The position numbers were made by a program, and so were the translations under genes. From Candidatus Kuenenbacteria bacterium (GTDB lineage Bacteria > Patescibacteriota > Patescibacteriia > UBA2196 > GWA2-42-15): DNA of 32,525 bases. The notes beneath the pieces were generated by a model, which made no database searches, had not been told where the DNA came from, and was given only the letters and a program-made list of their open reading frames with translations. Location of the stretch: assembly GCA_012798565.1 (NCBI GenBank), contig JAAZMX010000007.1:1-32525 (forward strand), read 5' to 3'. Each line of letters opens with the position of its first letter. The first letter of the stretch is position 1. Shown piece by piece: positions 17,966 through 27,191 of the stretch.

Positions 17966-18943
17966 ATGACCAAACAATTTGATGTGCCAATACTTTTGAC
18001 AGTTTATCGGCGCGTAGATACCACCGAAAAGACTCTCAATGCCATTCGGCAGGTCCGGCCAAAACAACTTTTTGTGATTGCTGATGGGGCTAGAAACGCC
18101 GAAGAAAAAATAAAATGCGACGCGGCCAGGGCGGTGGTCGACCAGGTTGACTGGGAGTGCGAAGTGAAAAAGAATTTTTCCGAGATGAATATGAACTGCG
18201 GGCCGAGAATTGCCTCGGGCTTGGAATGGGCCTTCGGACAAGTTGATCGGGCGATAATCCTTGAGGATGACTGCCTGCCAGAGGAGAGCTTTTTTTATTA
18301 TTGCCGAGAGTTATTGGAAAAATATAAGGACAATCCAAAAATAATGCAAATCGCGGGATTGAATACCCAGCAAGGCAATAAAAAATTCCAATGCGCCGAC
18401 AGCTATTATTTTTCACAAGTAGCGCAGACGTGGGGCTGGGCCACTTGGCGCAGGGCTTTTGACAGCTATGAATTTTTTCTAGACAGCTGGCCGGAAATGA
18501 AACGCAATAAAAAACTAGATAAAATCCTCGCCAATTACGCGGTGAGGGAATACTGGAGCAACCTATTTGATAATATCCACGATAATAAGAAAGGACGCGA
18601 CGGCACCTGGGATGTCCAGTGGTTTTATAATGTTTTGATACATGACGGCGTCTCGATCGCGCCCAAAAGAAACCTGATCACCAATATCGGTTTTGGCGAG
18701 GGCGCCGGCTCAACGGTCAATGTCTTAGATCAAAATGCCAATATGCCAAGATACCCCATGGAATTTCCACTACAGCACCCAAGGGAAATAAAATTTAATA
18801 ATCCGCAGGCGGATAATTATACTTTTTGGTATATCTATGATATAAATAAGGGCGCTAGGAAAAAAGTCAAATCATTTTTGCGACATAGTCTGCCTGGACC
18901 GTATAGATGGCTAAAAAAAATATTTAAAAAAAATACCCTCTGA
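17966..18943 (+). CDS. GT-A sugar transferase of the HlpA-like / GNT-I-like type
   Basis: PILLTVYRRVDTTEKTLNAIRQVRPKQLFVIADGAR, DRAIILEDDCLPEESFFYYCRELLEKY, SQVAQTWGWATWRRAFDSYE. Confidence 0.85.
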   Translation: MTKQFDVPILLTVYRRVDTTEKTLNAIRQVRPKQLFVIADGARNAEEKIKCDAARAVVDQVDWECEVKKNFSEMNMNCGPRIASGLEWAFGQVDRAIILEDDCLPEESFFYYCRELLEKYKDNPKIMQIAGLNTQQGNKKFQCADSYYFSQVAQTWGWATWRRAFDSYEFFLDSWPEMKRNKKLDKILANYAVREYWSNLFDNIHDNKKGRDGTWDVQWFYNVLIHDGVSIAPKRNLITNIGFGEGAGSTVNVLDQNANMPRYPMEFPLQHPREIKFNNPQADNYTFWYIYDINKGARKKVKSFLRHSLPGPYRWLKKIFKKNTL

Positions 18944-18958
18944 TCGAGAGGGTATTTT
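18930..18958. terminator. Bidirectional Rho-independent terminator between convergent genes
   Basis: AAAATACCCTCT (18930-18941) - GATCG loop - AGAGGGTATTTT (18947-18958), a perfect 12-bp stem flanked by A and T tracts. Confidence 0.9.
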
Positions 18959-18969
18959 AAATATAAAGA

Positions 18970-19941
18970 TTAATTGCCCCGCCAGAAGTCCAGCATGTCG
19001 GGGATTGTTTTTTCTAGAAAATCAATCTCTGGTTGCCAGCCGGTAATATTTTTGAATCTGCTGTTGTCACCAATAATCTGTCCCCCATCAGTCGGCCTCT
19101 TGCCAGCCGGGTCCTTAATTAAAGAAATATTTTTTACCCTTGAAAGTTCCAGCAACTTATTTAGTATTTGTTCAAAGGTGATACCACGACCGGAACAAAT
19201 ATTATAAACTTGGCCCGGTTGGCATTTTTCGGTTGCCAGCCAATAGCCACGAACCACATCGCGCACATCGGTGAAGTCGCGTAAAGCAGTTAAGTCGCGG
19301 ATCTCTATTTCTGGGGCGATAACGCCTTTTTCCATATCGGCGATTTTTTTGGCAAAGTTGGAAACACCAAAAACAGGATCGCGGCCCGGGCCGGTGTGAT
19401 TAAAGGCACGGATTCTGATAATCTTCAGGCTATAGGCTTGGAAATACTGAAAACCCATAAAATCTTGGGCGATTTTGGAAATAGCATAGGGTGATTTGGG
19501 GCGCAATTCGCTTTCTTCACTGAAAGGCGGGAGGCCAATTTCTTGGGCCGGGCCATATTCTTCCGAAGAACAGGCAACCAAAATAACCGGATCAAAGTTG
19601 GCATCACGCAGTTGGCGCACCGCTTCAAATAAATTGCTCTGACCAATAATGTTGGTGTGAAGGGTATTCTCAGGGTTTTCCCAAGAGGAACCAACATAGC
19701 TTTGGGCGGCTAAATGAAAAATAACATCTGGCTTGACCAAGGAGATTAATTCTTTAACTTTTTCTTTGCTATTGATATCACACTCGTGACCGATAAAATT
19801 ATGGTTGTCAAAAATCTGTCGGTCGATATGGGCATTGCTAAAAACCGTGCCGTGAATTTCTGCGGCCGGATAATTTTTGAAAATATAATCATTGAGATAC
19901 TGACCAACAAAACCACCAATACCGGTAATAAGGACTTTCAT
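18970..19941 (-). CDS. GDP-4-dehydro-6-deoxy-D-mannose reductase-like SDR (Rmd/GMD-like)
   Basis: MKVLITGIGGFVGQYL, FHLAAQSYVGSSWENP, YAISKIAQDFMGFQYF, RAFNHTGPGRDPVFGVSNFAKKIADMEKG, LRDFTDVRDVVRGYW, YNICSGRGITFEQIL. Confidence 0.9.
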   Translation of the reverse strand: MKVLITGIGGFVGQYLNDYIFKNYPAAEIHGTVFSNAHIDRQIFDNHNFIGHECDINSKEKVKELISLVKPDVIFHLAAQSYVGSSWENPENTLHTNIIGQSNLFEAVRQLRDANFDPVILVACSSEEYGPAQEIGLPPFSEESELRPKSPYAISKIAQDFMGFQYFQAYSLKIIRIRAFNHTGPGRDPVFGVSNFAKKIADMEKGVIAPEIEIRDLTALRDFTDVRDVVRGYWLATEKCQPGQVYNICSGRGITFEQILNKLLELSRVKNISLIKDPAGKRPTDGGQIIGDNSRFKNITGWQPEIDFLEKTIPDMLDFWRGN

Positions 19942-20024
19942 AATTTATTTTTTATCTTTGATTAACTGCTAAATTTTAGCATATCACGAAGAGTCAAAAC
20001 GAGCAATTTCCTCAACCACTTTGT

Positions 20025-20990
20025 CTACAAAATGAAGTTGAATAAATAACCTGTAAAAATAATGCCTGCCCCAACAACACCAGCAAAAATCAAGATAAAT
20101 TTGATTTTTATTACTCGTTTTAAAATCATAAATTCTGGTAATGATAAGGCGGTAACCGCCATCATAAAAGCCAGCGATGTCCCCATGGCCACACCTTTCT
20201 CGGCCAGAGCCCCGACGAGTGGAATAATTCCTGCAGCATTGGAGTAAAGTGGAATGCCAATAAGGACGGCTAAGGGTACGGCATACCATTTATCCGCCCC
20301 GGCATACTTGGCCAAGAAGTCGGTTGGCACATAACCGTGTATCCAGGCGCCGAGACCGATGCCAATAAAAATATATGGCCAGACTTTCTTGATTATGTCC
20401 CAGGTATAGTTCCGGGCGTAAGAAAGCCGAACAGGCCACTTCGTATTCAATGTTTCTGTTTTTACATTAATTAAATTTTCATACACAGATGATTCTACTA
20501 AGTTCTGTGCTTTCATTTTTCCGATAATAACACCTGACAAAATTGCAATAACCAATCCGCTCACGATATAAATCAGGGCAATCTTCCAGCCAAAAAGACC
20601 GAGTAACAAAACCAGGGCGACTTCATTGATCATGGGAGAAGCTATCAGGAAAGAAAAAGTTACACCAAGGGGAACACCCGCTTGTACAAAGCCCAAAAAC
20701 AGAGGGACGGCCGAGCATGAACAAAACGGAGTAACAATGCCAAGTAGTGAAGCGATAATATGACCGGAATATTGGTGTTTATAAGAAAGAATGGAACGAA
20801 TCTTGGCTGGGGGCAGAAATGAACGGATAACAGCAACGACGAAAATAATAACTGAGAGTAAGATAAGTATTTTGATTGTATCATAAACAAAAAAATTGAC
20901 TGCTTCGGCAATAAGAGTTTTCTGGGGAATGGCAAGAATATTATATGTAAACCAATCAGCTAATAACTTTATCGGAAAAAATATATCCAT
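20025..20990 (-). CDS. UPF0718/DUF318-type permease (ArsP / SO_0444-like family)
   Basis: LLGIVTPFCSCSAVPLFLGFVQAGVPLGVTFSFLIASPMINEVALVLLLGLFGW family motif, ~8 TM segments, second half IPLYSNAAGIIPLVGALAEKGVAMGTSLAFMMAVTALSLPEFMILKRVIK. Confidence 0.9.
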   Translation of the reverse strand: MDIFFPIKLLADWFTYNILAIPQKTLIAEAVNFFVYDTIKILILLSVIIFVVAVIRSFLPPAKIRSILSYKHQYSGHIIASLLGIVTPFCSCSAVPLFLGFVQAGVPLGVTFSFLIASPMINEVALVLLLGLFGWKIALIYIVSGLVIAILSGVIIGKMKAQNLVESSVYENLINVKTETLNTKWPVRLSYARNYTWDIIKKVWPYIFIGIGLGAWIHGYVPTDFLAKYAGADKWYAVPLAVLIGIPLYSNAAGIIPLVGALAEKGVAMGTSLAFMMAVTALSLPEFMILKRVIKIKFILIFAGVVGAGIIFTGYLFNFIL

Positions 20991-21007
20991 ATAAAAAACT
21001 TACGAAA

Positions 21008-22228
21008 TCATAATAAATTATAATACCATTTTAAAATTTCTTTGATCCACTTGTCTTGGTTAAAATCTGTTTTAATTTTTTGATAACCATGCTCCCCTAG
21101 CGTTTGGGCCACATCTGGCTTTTGCAGGAGATAAATTATTTTTTGGACCAATTCTCGGGTGTCTAGAGGGTTGGCCAGAAAGCCTGTTTTTTGATCTTCA
21201 ACTACTTCCCTACTCCCGCCGAAAACAGTGGCGATAACCGGCCGATGACAGGCCATGGCTTCTAAATTAATAGTAGGAAAAGAATCAAAACAAATTGATG
21301 GCACCACGACCAAATCGCTGAGGTTATAATAATATTTCATTTTGGCTCGACTAACCGCTCCGGCCAAATAAACATAAGACTGATTGTTTTGATAGTTGTT
21401 CTGACTGTCTAGAACCAAAAGCACAGCTTCGGGGATGGCTTTAATAATCTCCTCCATGGCGATCATAATTTGCTTGGTACCCTTGTACCCACTCAGGCGA
21501 CCGGCAAAAAGAATTATTTTTTTGTTGGCCAAGCCTGATTCTTTTTTCAATTTTTCTATTTCCCTTTGGCTCACTTGCCAAGCTGATGCGTCAATGCCGT
21601 TGTGGATGACTTCGATATTTTTAAAACCATTTTGCTCCAGAGCTTTTTTGAGTTCGCCGCTAACACTGAAAATCTTGGCGAGATATTTAAAATAACGGCG
21701 AATAACTAGGTTGCGCCAAGGATTAAAAGCTTTCTTGCTTTGTTTGAATTGTTCCGAAAGCGTAAGGTGATAATTAACTTGATCAATATTTTCTAAATTG
21801 TATTTTTGATCGATAAAATGACTAAGCTTGGTATAGCTAAAAGGCATAACATCATGAGCCGTAAAAAAAACTTTGGGTGAAAATTGGCGGGCTATTTTTA
21901 TCAAAGAAAAAGGAAATTGGTAATAAAGATTATGAAAGTGGATAACTTCTGGGCTAGCTTTGGCCAAAAAATTCTTAAATTCTTTTTCTACTCTAAGATT
22001 TCTAAGACAAAGATAAGAACGCGTAAGCCAGCGAGCTTCTTTGGTTCTGACACGATAAATTTTTAGATTGTTTTCATCCTGCCAGCCGATATCGCCGGCT
22101 GAATTGGCGGCAGTGAAAACAAAAACCTGATGGCCAGCTTTGATTAATAACTTGGCCTGCTCAAAAGCAATAGCAGTAGCACCGCCTTCATGAGAAGAAA
22201 AATGGTTGGAGACGATAACGATTTTCAT
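21008..22228 (-). CDS. Glycosyltransferase, GT4 family
   Basis: MKIVIVSNHFSSHEGGATAIAFEQAKLL, EVIHNGIDASAW, LFAGRLSGYKGTKQIM, NLEAMACHRPVIATVFGGSREVVEDQKTGFLANP. ATG at 22228 preferred to the ORF-track start at 22246. Confidence 0.93.
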   Translation of the reverse strand: MKIVIVSNHFSSHEGGATAIAFEQAKLLIKAGHQVFVFTAANSAGDIGWQDENNLKIYRVRTKEARWLTRSYLCLRNLRVEKEFKNFLAKASPEVIHFHNLYYQFPFSLIKIARQFSPKVFFTAHDVMPFSYTKLSHFIDQKYNLENIDQVNYHLTLSEQFKQSKKAFNPWRNLVIRRYFKYLAKIFSVSGELKKALEQNGFKNIEVIHNGIDASAWQVSQREIEKLKKESGLANKKIILFAGRLSGYKGTKQIMIAMEEIIKAIPEAVLLVLDSQNNYQNNQSYVYLAGAVSRAKMKYYYNLSDLVVVPSICFDSFPTINLEAMACHRPVIATVFGGSREVVEDQKTGFLANPLDTRELVQKIIYLLQKPDVAQTLGEHGYQKIKTDFNQDKWIKEILKWYYNLL

Positions 22229-22275
22229 ATTAATACAAATATACAAATATTATATGAATATACAAATAAATAATT
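22229..22275. repeat. AT-rich word-repeat intergenic segment (TACAAAT x3)
   Basis: TACAAAT at 22234-22240, 22242-22248 and 22261-22267, plus TATGAATA at 22253-22260. Confidence 0.75.
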
Positions 22276-22283
22276 GATAGTGT

Positions 22284-23417
22284 TTATTTGTTATTTTGTT
22301 CATATAGCACAATTATTTCTGCGATTTTATGTTTAATACTATTCTTTTTCGCCCAGGCTATGCAGTCTTCAGCCTTAATCGTGCGTTTATTTAAAACTAG
22401 ATTAATTTTTTCGGCAATATCAATTGGATTCCTGGCCTCAACTAGATAGCCAGTCTCCCCATCGAGAATAGCGTCAACGGCGCCTGATTCTCGAGAACCA
22501 ATGCAAGGCACGCCCTGACTATTGGCCTCAAGATAGACCAGACCAAAACCTTCCAGCCATTTATTATCAATATTGAGCGAGGACATCAAAAATAAATCTG
22601 CTTCTTGATAGGCAGCCAACAGAGCCTCATGGCTCACCCGGCCATGAAAAACAACCTGGCGAGCGAGATCGTGTTCAGCGATAAATTTTTCCAAAATATT
22701 ATAATAAGGGGTACCGGGTTCGGCTTGGCCAATGATATTGAACTGGAACTGATCGGAAAAATCGTTTTTATAGTATGACAGGCCAGCGAGGGCCTCTAAA
22801 ATACCCTTGCCAGATTTGAGACCACCAACAAAAATTATTTTTTTAATTTTATTTTCTTTGGGGATCAAATCGCCGAGCGGGAATGAGGAAAGATCAACGC
22901 CATTATTGACGACTCGGATTTTGCTTTCCAGCTTGGATGAATGGATTTTGCTAAGTAAATAATTTTTTGTAAAAGAGCTAACAGCAATAACCAAATCTAC
23001 TTTTTTATAAACCAGCTTGGCCATGAAACTGGCTAAGGAATGTTTCCAAAAGCTTTTTAGCAGCGCGGGAGAATAAGCATAGGTGCCATGAACGGTAATC
23101 ACAATCTTGGCCCGAGAGAAAGGAGCGCCGAGCAAACAATTGGCATATGGCTCAGTGACGACGTGAATAATATCTGGTTGAAATTTAGTCAAAAGAGAAT
23201 TGACTTTTCTGCCAGTGGAAAAAATCCGCCAGAGGTTCACGAGATAAGCTAGCGGATTATCAAAAACAACCAGCTGTTCCAAGTCAACGGCTGATTTTTT
23301 ATTGACTAAACAGAGCACTTGATGACCGGCGATTTTCAGATTATTAGCCAAATCAAAGGCATAGCGGCTCCAGCCGTCGGTGGCGTCAAGACGATTGGCT
23401 AGAATGGCGATTTTCAT
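22284..23417 (-). CDS. Glycosyltransferase, GT4 family
   Basis: MKIAILANRLDATDGWSRYAFDLANNL, RVVNNGVDLSSFPLGD, IIFVGGLKSGKGI, VFHGRVSHEALLAAYQEADLFLMSS, GLVYLEANSQGVPCIGSRESGAVDAILDGETGYLV. Confidence 0.94.
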   Translation of the reverse strand: MKIAILANRLDATDGWSRYAFDLANNLKIAGHQVLCLVNKKSAVDLEQLVVFDNPLAYLVNLWRIFSTGRKVNSLLTKFQPDIIHVVTEPYANCLLGAPFSRAKIVITVHGTYAYSPALLKSFWKHSLASFMAKLVYKKVDLVIAVSSFTKNYLLSKIHSSKLESKIRVVNNGVDLSSFPLGDLIPKENKIKKIIFVGGLKSGKGILEALAGLSYYKNDFSDQFQFNIIGQAEPGTPYYNILEKFIAEHDLARQVVFHGRVSHEALLAAYQEADLFLMSSLNIDNKWLEGFGLVYLEANSQGVPCIGSRESGAVDAILDGETGYLVEARNPIDIAEKINLVLNKRTIKAEDCIAWAKKNSIKHKIAEIIVLYEQNNK

Positions 23418-23421
23418 ATTG

Positions 23422-25125
23422 CTAATTGTTTTTATTCAACTGGTAGATCTCTACATACGGGCCATAAAATTGGTAGGATCGATAGAGGGAAAATTGGTTG
23501 AAGGTATAATTATTAAAAGGAACCTGGAGCGCGCTTGGATCTGGCCAGAGTTGATCATCGGCGGATGACAATTCGGTGGGATAAAACTTGGCGACTAGTT
23601 TGGCCGCTTTGGACAAAGAGGCGGAATGCTCAGATAATTTATTCTTATCAAAGTTGGACAAAATCAAATAGTCAAAAGACTGATTGTCATCAACCAAGTC
23701 CCGATAATTAACTACAAAATAACTAGGGGCGGGATATCGGTCAGCGGGCAAAGATAATAAATATTTTCTCTGACTGGAATAAAGGGCGGGAAATTTTTCT
23801 TTGACTAGCTGCACTATTGCCTGATTTTCAATCAAAGGCAGTTCCACCCCAAGATGGAAATTTTTGATAGTTGAATCGGCGGGGATGTTTTGTCTCACCC
23901 AGTGATAGGCCAAAACGCGAGTGTCTGTTTTGGTCATTCGAAAATCATATAAAATACTAGAGATGAAACTGAGTAAGCTAAAAATAAAAACCAGAATAAT
24001 CAGGAAGCGCGGCTGGCGCGGAGATATTTTCTGCCAGAAGGAGTAAAGGAGATTGGCCGCCAGAATAGCTAAGAGCGGGATCAGGGGCAAAAGATAGCGC
24101 GTCATAGGATTGGTAAGAGGCGCCAAGAGAAAATAATACAAGACTATCCACGGCACTAAAAAATAAAAGACAATTTTATTCTGGCGCCAGAGCACAATAG
24201 AAGCTGGGATGGCCAAGAGAAAAAGAACCGATTCCTGAAGAAAGCCGTTTTTGAGATAAGCGATCAGGATCTGGAGACTGGCGAGACTGAAAGGGCTGTA
24301 AGATTTGATGGTCGGGGAAGAATCAAAAATCCGGCCGAAATAATTGTTTAATCCGAACGGATTGAGATAATAAACCAAACCAATCATAAGCAACAAAACA
24401 ATATTGGTGAGCCAAAAATTTCTGTTGGCAATAAAAATGCGGCTAAATTTCTGAGACTTATTTTTCAAAAAATGAACCAGCAAAAACCAAAAATAACTGA
24501 TTATGCCAACAAAGTTGATACTAAAAGCCAGGCCGATGAAAATCCCGGCGGACAGATAATCGCGCCAGGTCGTCTGAACCTTGGTTCGCAGATGGACCGA
24601 CCATAATAATACCAAGAGAATAAAAAAAGTTTGGGCGGTCCAGGTCTGACCATAATGAGAATTAGCAACATGGAAAAAGCTGGTGGCTAAAAGCCAGGCT
24701 GAGATGAGACTGATCGGGCGGCAGGCAAAAAGCTTCTCGGCAATGCGATAAATCAAAAAAACCGAGGCTGCGCCAAGCAAGGCTGAGACTACTCTGACAA
24801 CTGATATAAACGCGCCCAGATTGAGCAGGACGGCCTCTTTCATTTCGGCCACGCTGCCAAAGATACCCAAAAGCCGAGTAATAATTAGATAAAAACCCAA
24901 AAAAGGCAGATAAATGTAGGCTAAACCAGCAGGGTAATAATATTGGAACGCATTGGCACGCAGAGACTGAGTGCCGATCATCTTGAGAGCGGCTGACAGG
25001 CCAGGCGTCTCGTCATAAACCAGAGATAGCGGATAGCCATAGAAAATGCCGATAAAACGCAGGATCAAAGCCACAATCAAAATGGCGATGATAAGATAAT
25101 GTTTTTTGAGGAAATTCCAAATCAT
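23422..25125 (-). CDS. GT-C membrane glycosyltransferase (GT39/ArnT/PMT-like)
   Basis: Multi-TM; IAILIVALILRFIGIFYGYPLSLVYDETPGLSAALKM (N-terminal D-E loop), FHVANSHYGQTWTAQTFFILLVLL, NPMTRYLLPLIPLLAIL. Confidence 0.85.
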   Translation of the reverse strand: MIWNFLKKHYLIIAILIVALILRFIGIFYGYPLSLVYDETPGLSAALKMIGTQSLRANAFQYYYPAGLAYIYLPFLGFYLIITRLLGIFGSVAEMKEAVLLNLGAFISVVRVVSALLGAASVFLIYRIAEKLFACRPISLISAWLLATSFFHVANSHYGQTWTAQTFFILLVLLWSVHLRTKVQTTWRDYLSAGIFIGLAFSINFVGIISYFWFLLVHFLKNKSQKFSRIFIANRNFWLTNIVLLLMIGLVYYLNPFGLNNYFGRIFDSSPTIKSYSPFSLASLQILIAYLKNGFLQESVLFLLAIPASIVLWRQNKIVFYFLVPWIVLYYFLLAPLTNPMTRYLLPLIPLLAILAANLLYSFWQKISPRQPRFLIILVFIFSLLSFISSILYDFRMTKTDTRVLAYHWVRQNIPADSTIKNFHLGVELPLIENQAIVQLVKEKFPALYSSQRKYLLSLPADRYPAPSYFVVNYRDLVDDNQSFDYLILSNFDKNKLSEHSASLSKAAKLVAKFYPTELSSADDQLWPDPSALQVPFNNYTFNQFSLYRSYQFYGPYVEIYQLNKNN

Positions 25126-25140
25126 GGGTACAAAATAAAA

Positions 25141-26553
25141 TTAGCTAACACCTAGAATATATTTTAAACCAAGGTAATACTGTTTTATTTTGTCCCAGCT
25201 AGTCAAACGCTTGAGGTGCAACCAAAGAAAAGCAGGGTTAAAATAAAAGGAATGATAAGCGCGTTTTTGCATAGCACGCAGTTCTTCGGCGTCTTTATAG
25301 CCAGAGGGAACATAGGTGGCAGTGGTGCGGCCCTCATAAGGAGAGATAATTTGGCCGTGGGCTAGGGCGTCGTCATAAAGCTCTGTCCCCCATTCGGGAA
25401 ATGTCAGGAGAAATTGAGCAAAGGGAATTTTTAATTCTTTGGCAAATTGAATAGTCTTAAAACCTTTGACTGGTGTTTCGCCAGGCAGACCGAGCATAAA
25501 AGAACCGCGGATATCAATATCTAAATCCAGGGTCCACTTAGCAGCTTGACGCGCCTGTTCCAAGGTCGCACCCTTTTTGATGCGCAGCAATAAATCTGCG
25601 TTGCCAGTTTCAAAACCATAAAAAATACACCAGAGGCCTGATTTTTTGGCGCGCTCCAACATAGTTTTGGTGACTGTATTGACTCGGCCACAAGCGGACC
25701 AGGGAATCTTTAAACCGGCCGCATCTAATAAATCGCAAAATTCCGTTACCCAACCTTCATTAATTAAAAAATTATCATCCCAGAAGGTAACTTCGCGGAT
25801 ACCAAAGTTATCGTATAAATTTTTTATTTCCGAAACGACACGCCTCGGACTATGACGGCGATATTTTTGTGAAGCGCGCCCAGATTCAAAACAAAAAGTA
25901 CAGTGTCCCCAAGGACAACCGCGCGAGGTAATAACATTGGCAACGGGTAATTTTTTGTATTGCAAAGGCAAGGGCATATAAATATGGTAATCATACAGCT
26001 CATGAGCTGGCGGTAACAATTCATCAATATTCATCACTGGTTCGGGCGGCGGATTTTGTTGCCAGCGGCCAGTCTCATCTTTGATCCAAATACCCGAGAT
26101 ATCCTTGTCTATGGCGCCAGTATTTTGCAAGGAAGTGACTATTTTTTGAAAGGTCATCTCCCCTTCTCCATAGCAAAGACAATCAACCATGGGAGTAGCC
26201 TCGATAATTTTCTCCGGAAAACAGGTAGCATGAGCCCCGCCAAAAATGATTGGAGTTTGGGGGTTTAAATTTTTGAGATATTTAATCAAACTATAAGCTT
26301 CTTCGGCCGAAGCAGAGAGAGAAGAAATGCCAATAATTTCCGGCTTAAATTCAGCAACTACGCGACCGACATCTTCATTTTGATAATCAAGCGGCGGACA
26401 ATCAACAATCTTCACCTGGTGACCGGCCTTGAGTAAAGGTGCGGCTAAATAACCAACCCCCAGGGGAGGGAAAAAGCCGGCACGCAATTTATGCTTGGAA
26501 CCATAGCCCTTGGCCATCAGGTCATAGGGGGGGAGAACGAAGAGAATCTTCAT
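25141..26553 (-). CDS. B12-binding-domain radical SAM protein
   Basis: N-terminal B12-binding-like region (FFPPLGVGYLAAPLLKAGHQVKIVDCPP...IIGISSLSASAEEAYSLIKYLK...IIFGGAHATCFPEKII), radical SAM cluster region TSRGCPWGHCTFCFE, FWDDNFLIN, FYGFETGNADLLLRIKKG, GSFMLGLPGET. Confidence 0.93.
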   Translation of the reverse strand: MKILFVLPPYDLMAKGYGSKHKLRAGFFPPLGVGYLAAPLLKAGHQVKIVDCPPLDYQNEDVGRVVAEFKPEIIGISSLSASAEEAYSLIKYLKNLNPQTPIIFGGAHATCFPEKIIEATPMVDCLCYGEGEMTFQKIVTSLQNTGAIDKDISGIWIKDETGRWQQNPPPEPVMNIDELLPPAHELYDYHIYMPLPLQYKKLPVANVITSRGCPWGHCTFCFESGRASQKYRRHSPRRVVSEIKNLYDNFGIREVTFWDDNFLINEGWVTEFCDLLDAAGLKIPWSACGRVNTVTKTMLERAKKSGLWCIFYGFETGNADLLLRIKKGATLEQARQAAKWTLDLDIDIRGSFMLGLPGETPVKGFKTIQFAKELKIPFAQFLLTFPEWGTELYDDALAHGQIISPYEGRTTATYVPSGYKDAEELRAMQKRAYHSFYFNPAFLWLHLKRLTSWDKIKQYYLGLKYILGVS

Positions 26554-26663
26554 AATCTACAAATATACGAATCAGTTACGAATTTACAAATATTGGATAA
26601 ATCCCAAATTACAAATCCAAAATCCAAAATAAATTACAAGCACCAAATCTAAAATTTAAAACA
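26554..26663. repeat. AT-rich word-repeat intergenic segment (TACAAAT/TACGAAT x5, CCAAAAT x2)
   Basis: TACAAAT at 26558, 26585, 26610; TACGAAT at 26566, 26577; CCAAAAT at 26617 and 26624. No ORF spans it. Confidence 0.85.
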
Positions 26664-27188
26664 CTAAGCCCTGGAAATATTTTTAGTTTTCACTCTTTGC
26701 ATATACGGAACTAAACTATAAATCCCAAAGAAAACGGCGGTGAAAAATAAATCGCCGATAAGGGTATTTTTAAAGAAAGGAATAGCCAGAGTAAAGCAGG
26801 AACCGAGACCAGCTAAATCCAAGGAATAAAAACCACCGAAATACCAAAAGGCTAGATTGGTAATAATAAAAAATAATAACGAACCAGCAAAGGCTCCGAG
26901 ACCGACCGCCCACCAGTGATAGTGTTTTTTGAGGTAAAGACCAATAAGACTAATTAAAACAAAACTAAGGTAAACAGAGGCCATCAGGCGCCAGTCATAA
27001 AAACCTAAAAAAATGTCACTCGAGACCAAGATAATAACGGGGATGAGGAAAAAGCGATTACGAGCTAGAAAAAAGCCAGCAAAAATGGCGATGGCGCCAA
27101 GCGGAGAAAAATTTGGTGGATAATCAAACAAGCGACAGATAAAACCGAGAACAACAAGAATACTGGCAATGAGAAGTTTGTTTTTCAT
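26664..27188 (-). CDS. Small multi-TM protein, DUF6580-like (ECF S-component-like)
   Basis: NFSPLGAIAIFAGFFLARNRFFLIPVIILVSSDIFLGFYDW, ~5 TM segments, compact size. Confidence 0.7.
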   Translation of the reverse strand: MKNKLLIASILVVLGFICRLFDYPPNFSPLGAIAIFAGFFLARNRFFLIPVIILVSSDIFLGFYDWRLMASVYLSFVLISLIGLYLKKHYHWWAVGLGAFAGSLLFFIITNLAFWYFGGFYSLDLAGLGSCFTLAIPFFKNTLIGDLFFTAVFFGIYSLVPYMQRVKTKNISRA

Positions 27189-27191
27189 AAT

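Noticed and set aside
19942-20024. TGCTAA-ATT-TTAGCA hairpin and TTGACT/TAAAAT promoter-like pair upstream of the Rmd-like gene
   Set aside because: Stem is only 6 AT-rich bp, and the -35/-10 spacer is 13 nt, too short for a standard promoter. An extended -10 alone (TGCTAAAAT) remains possible but weak.
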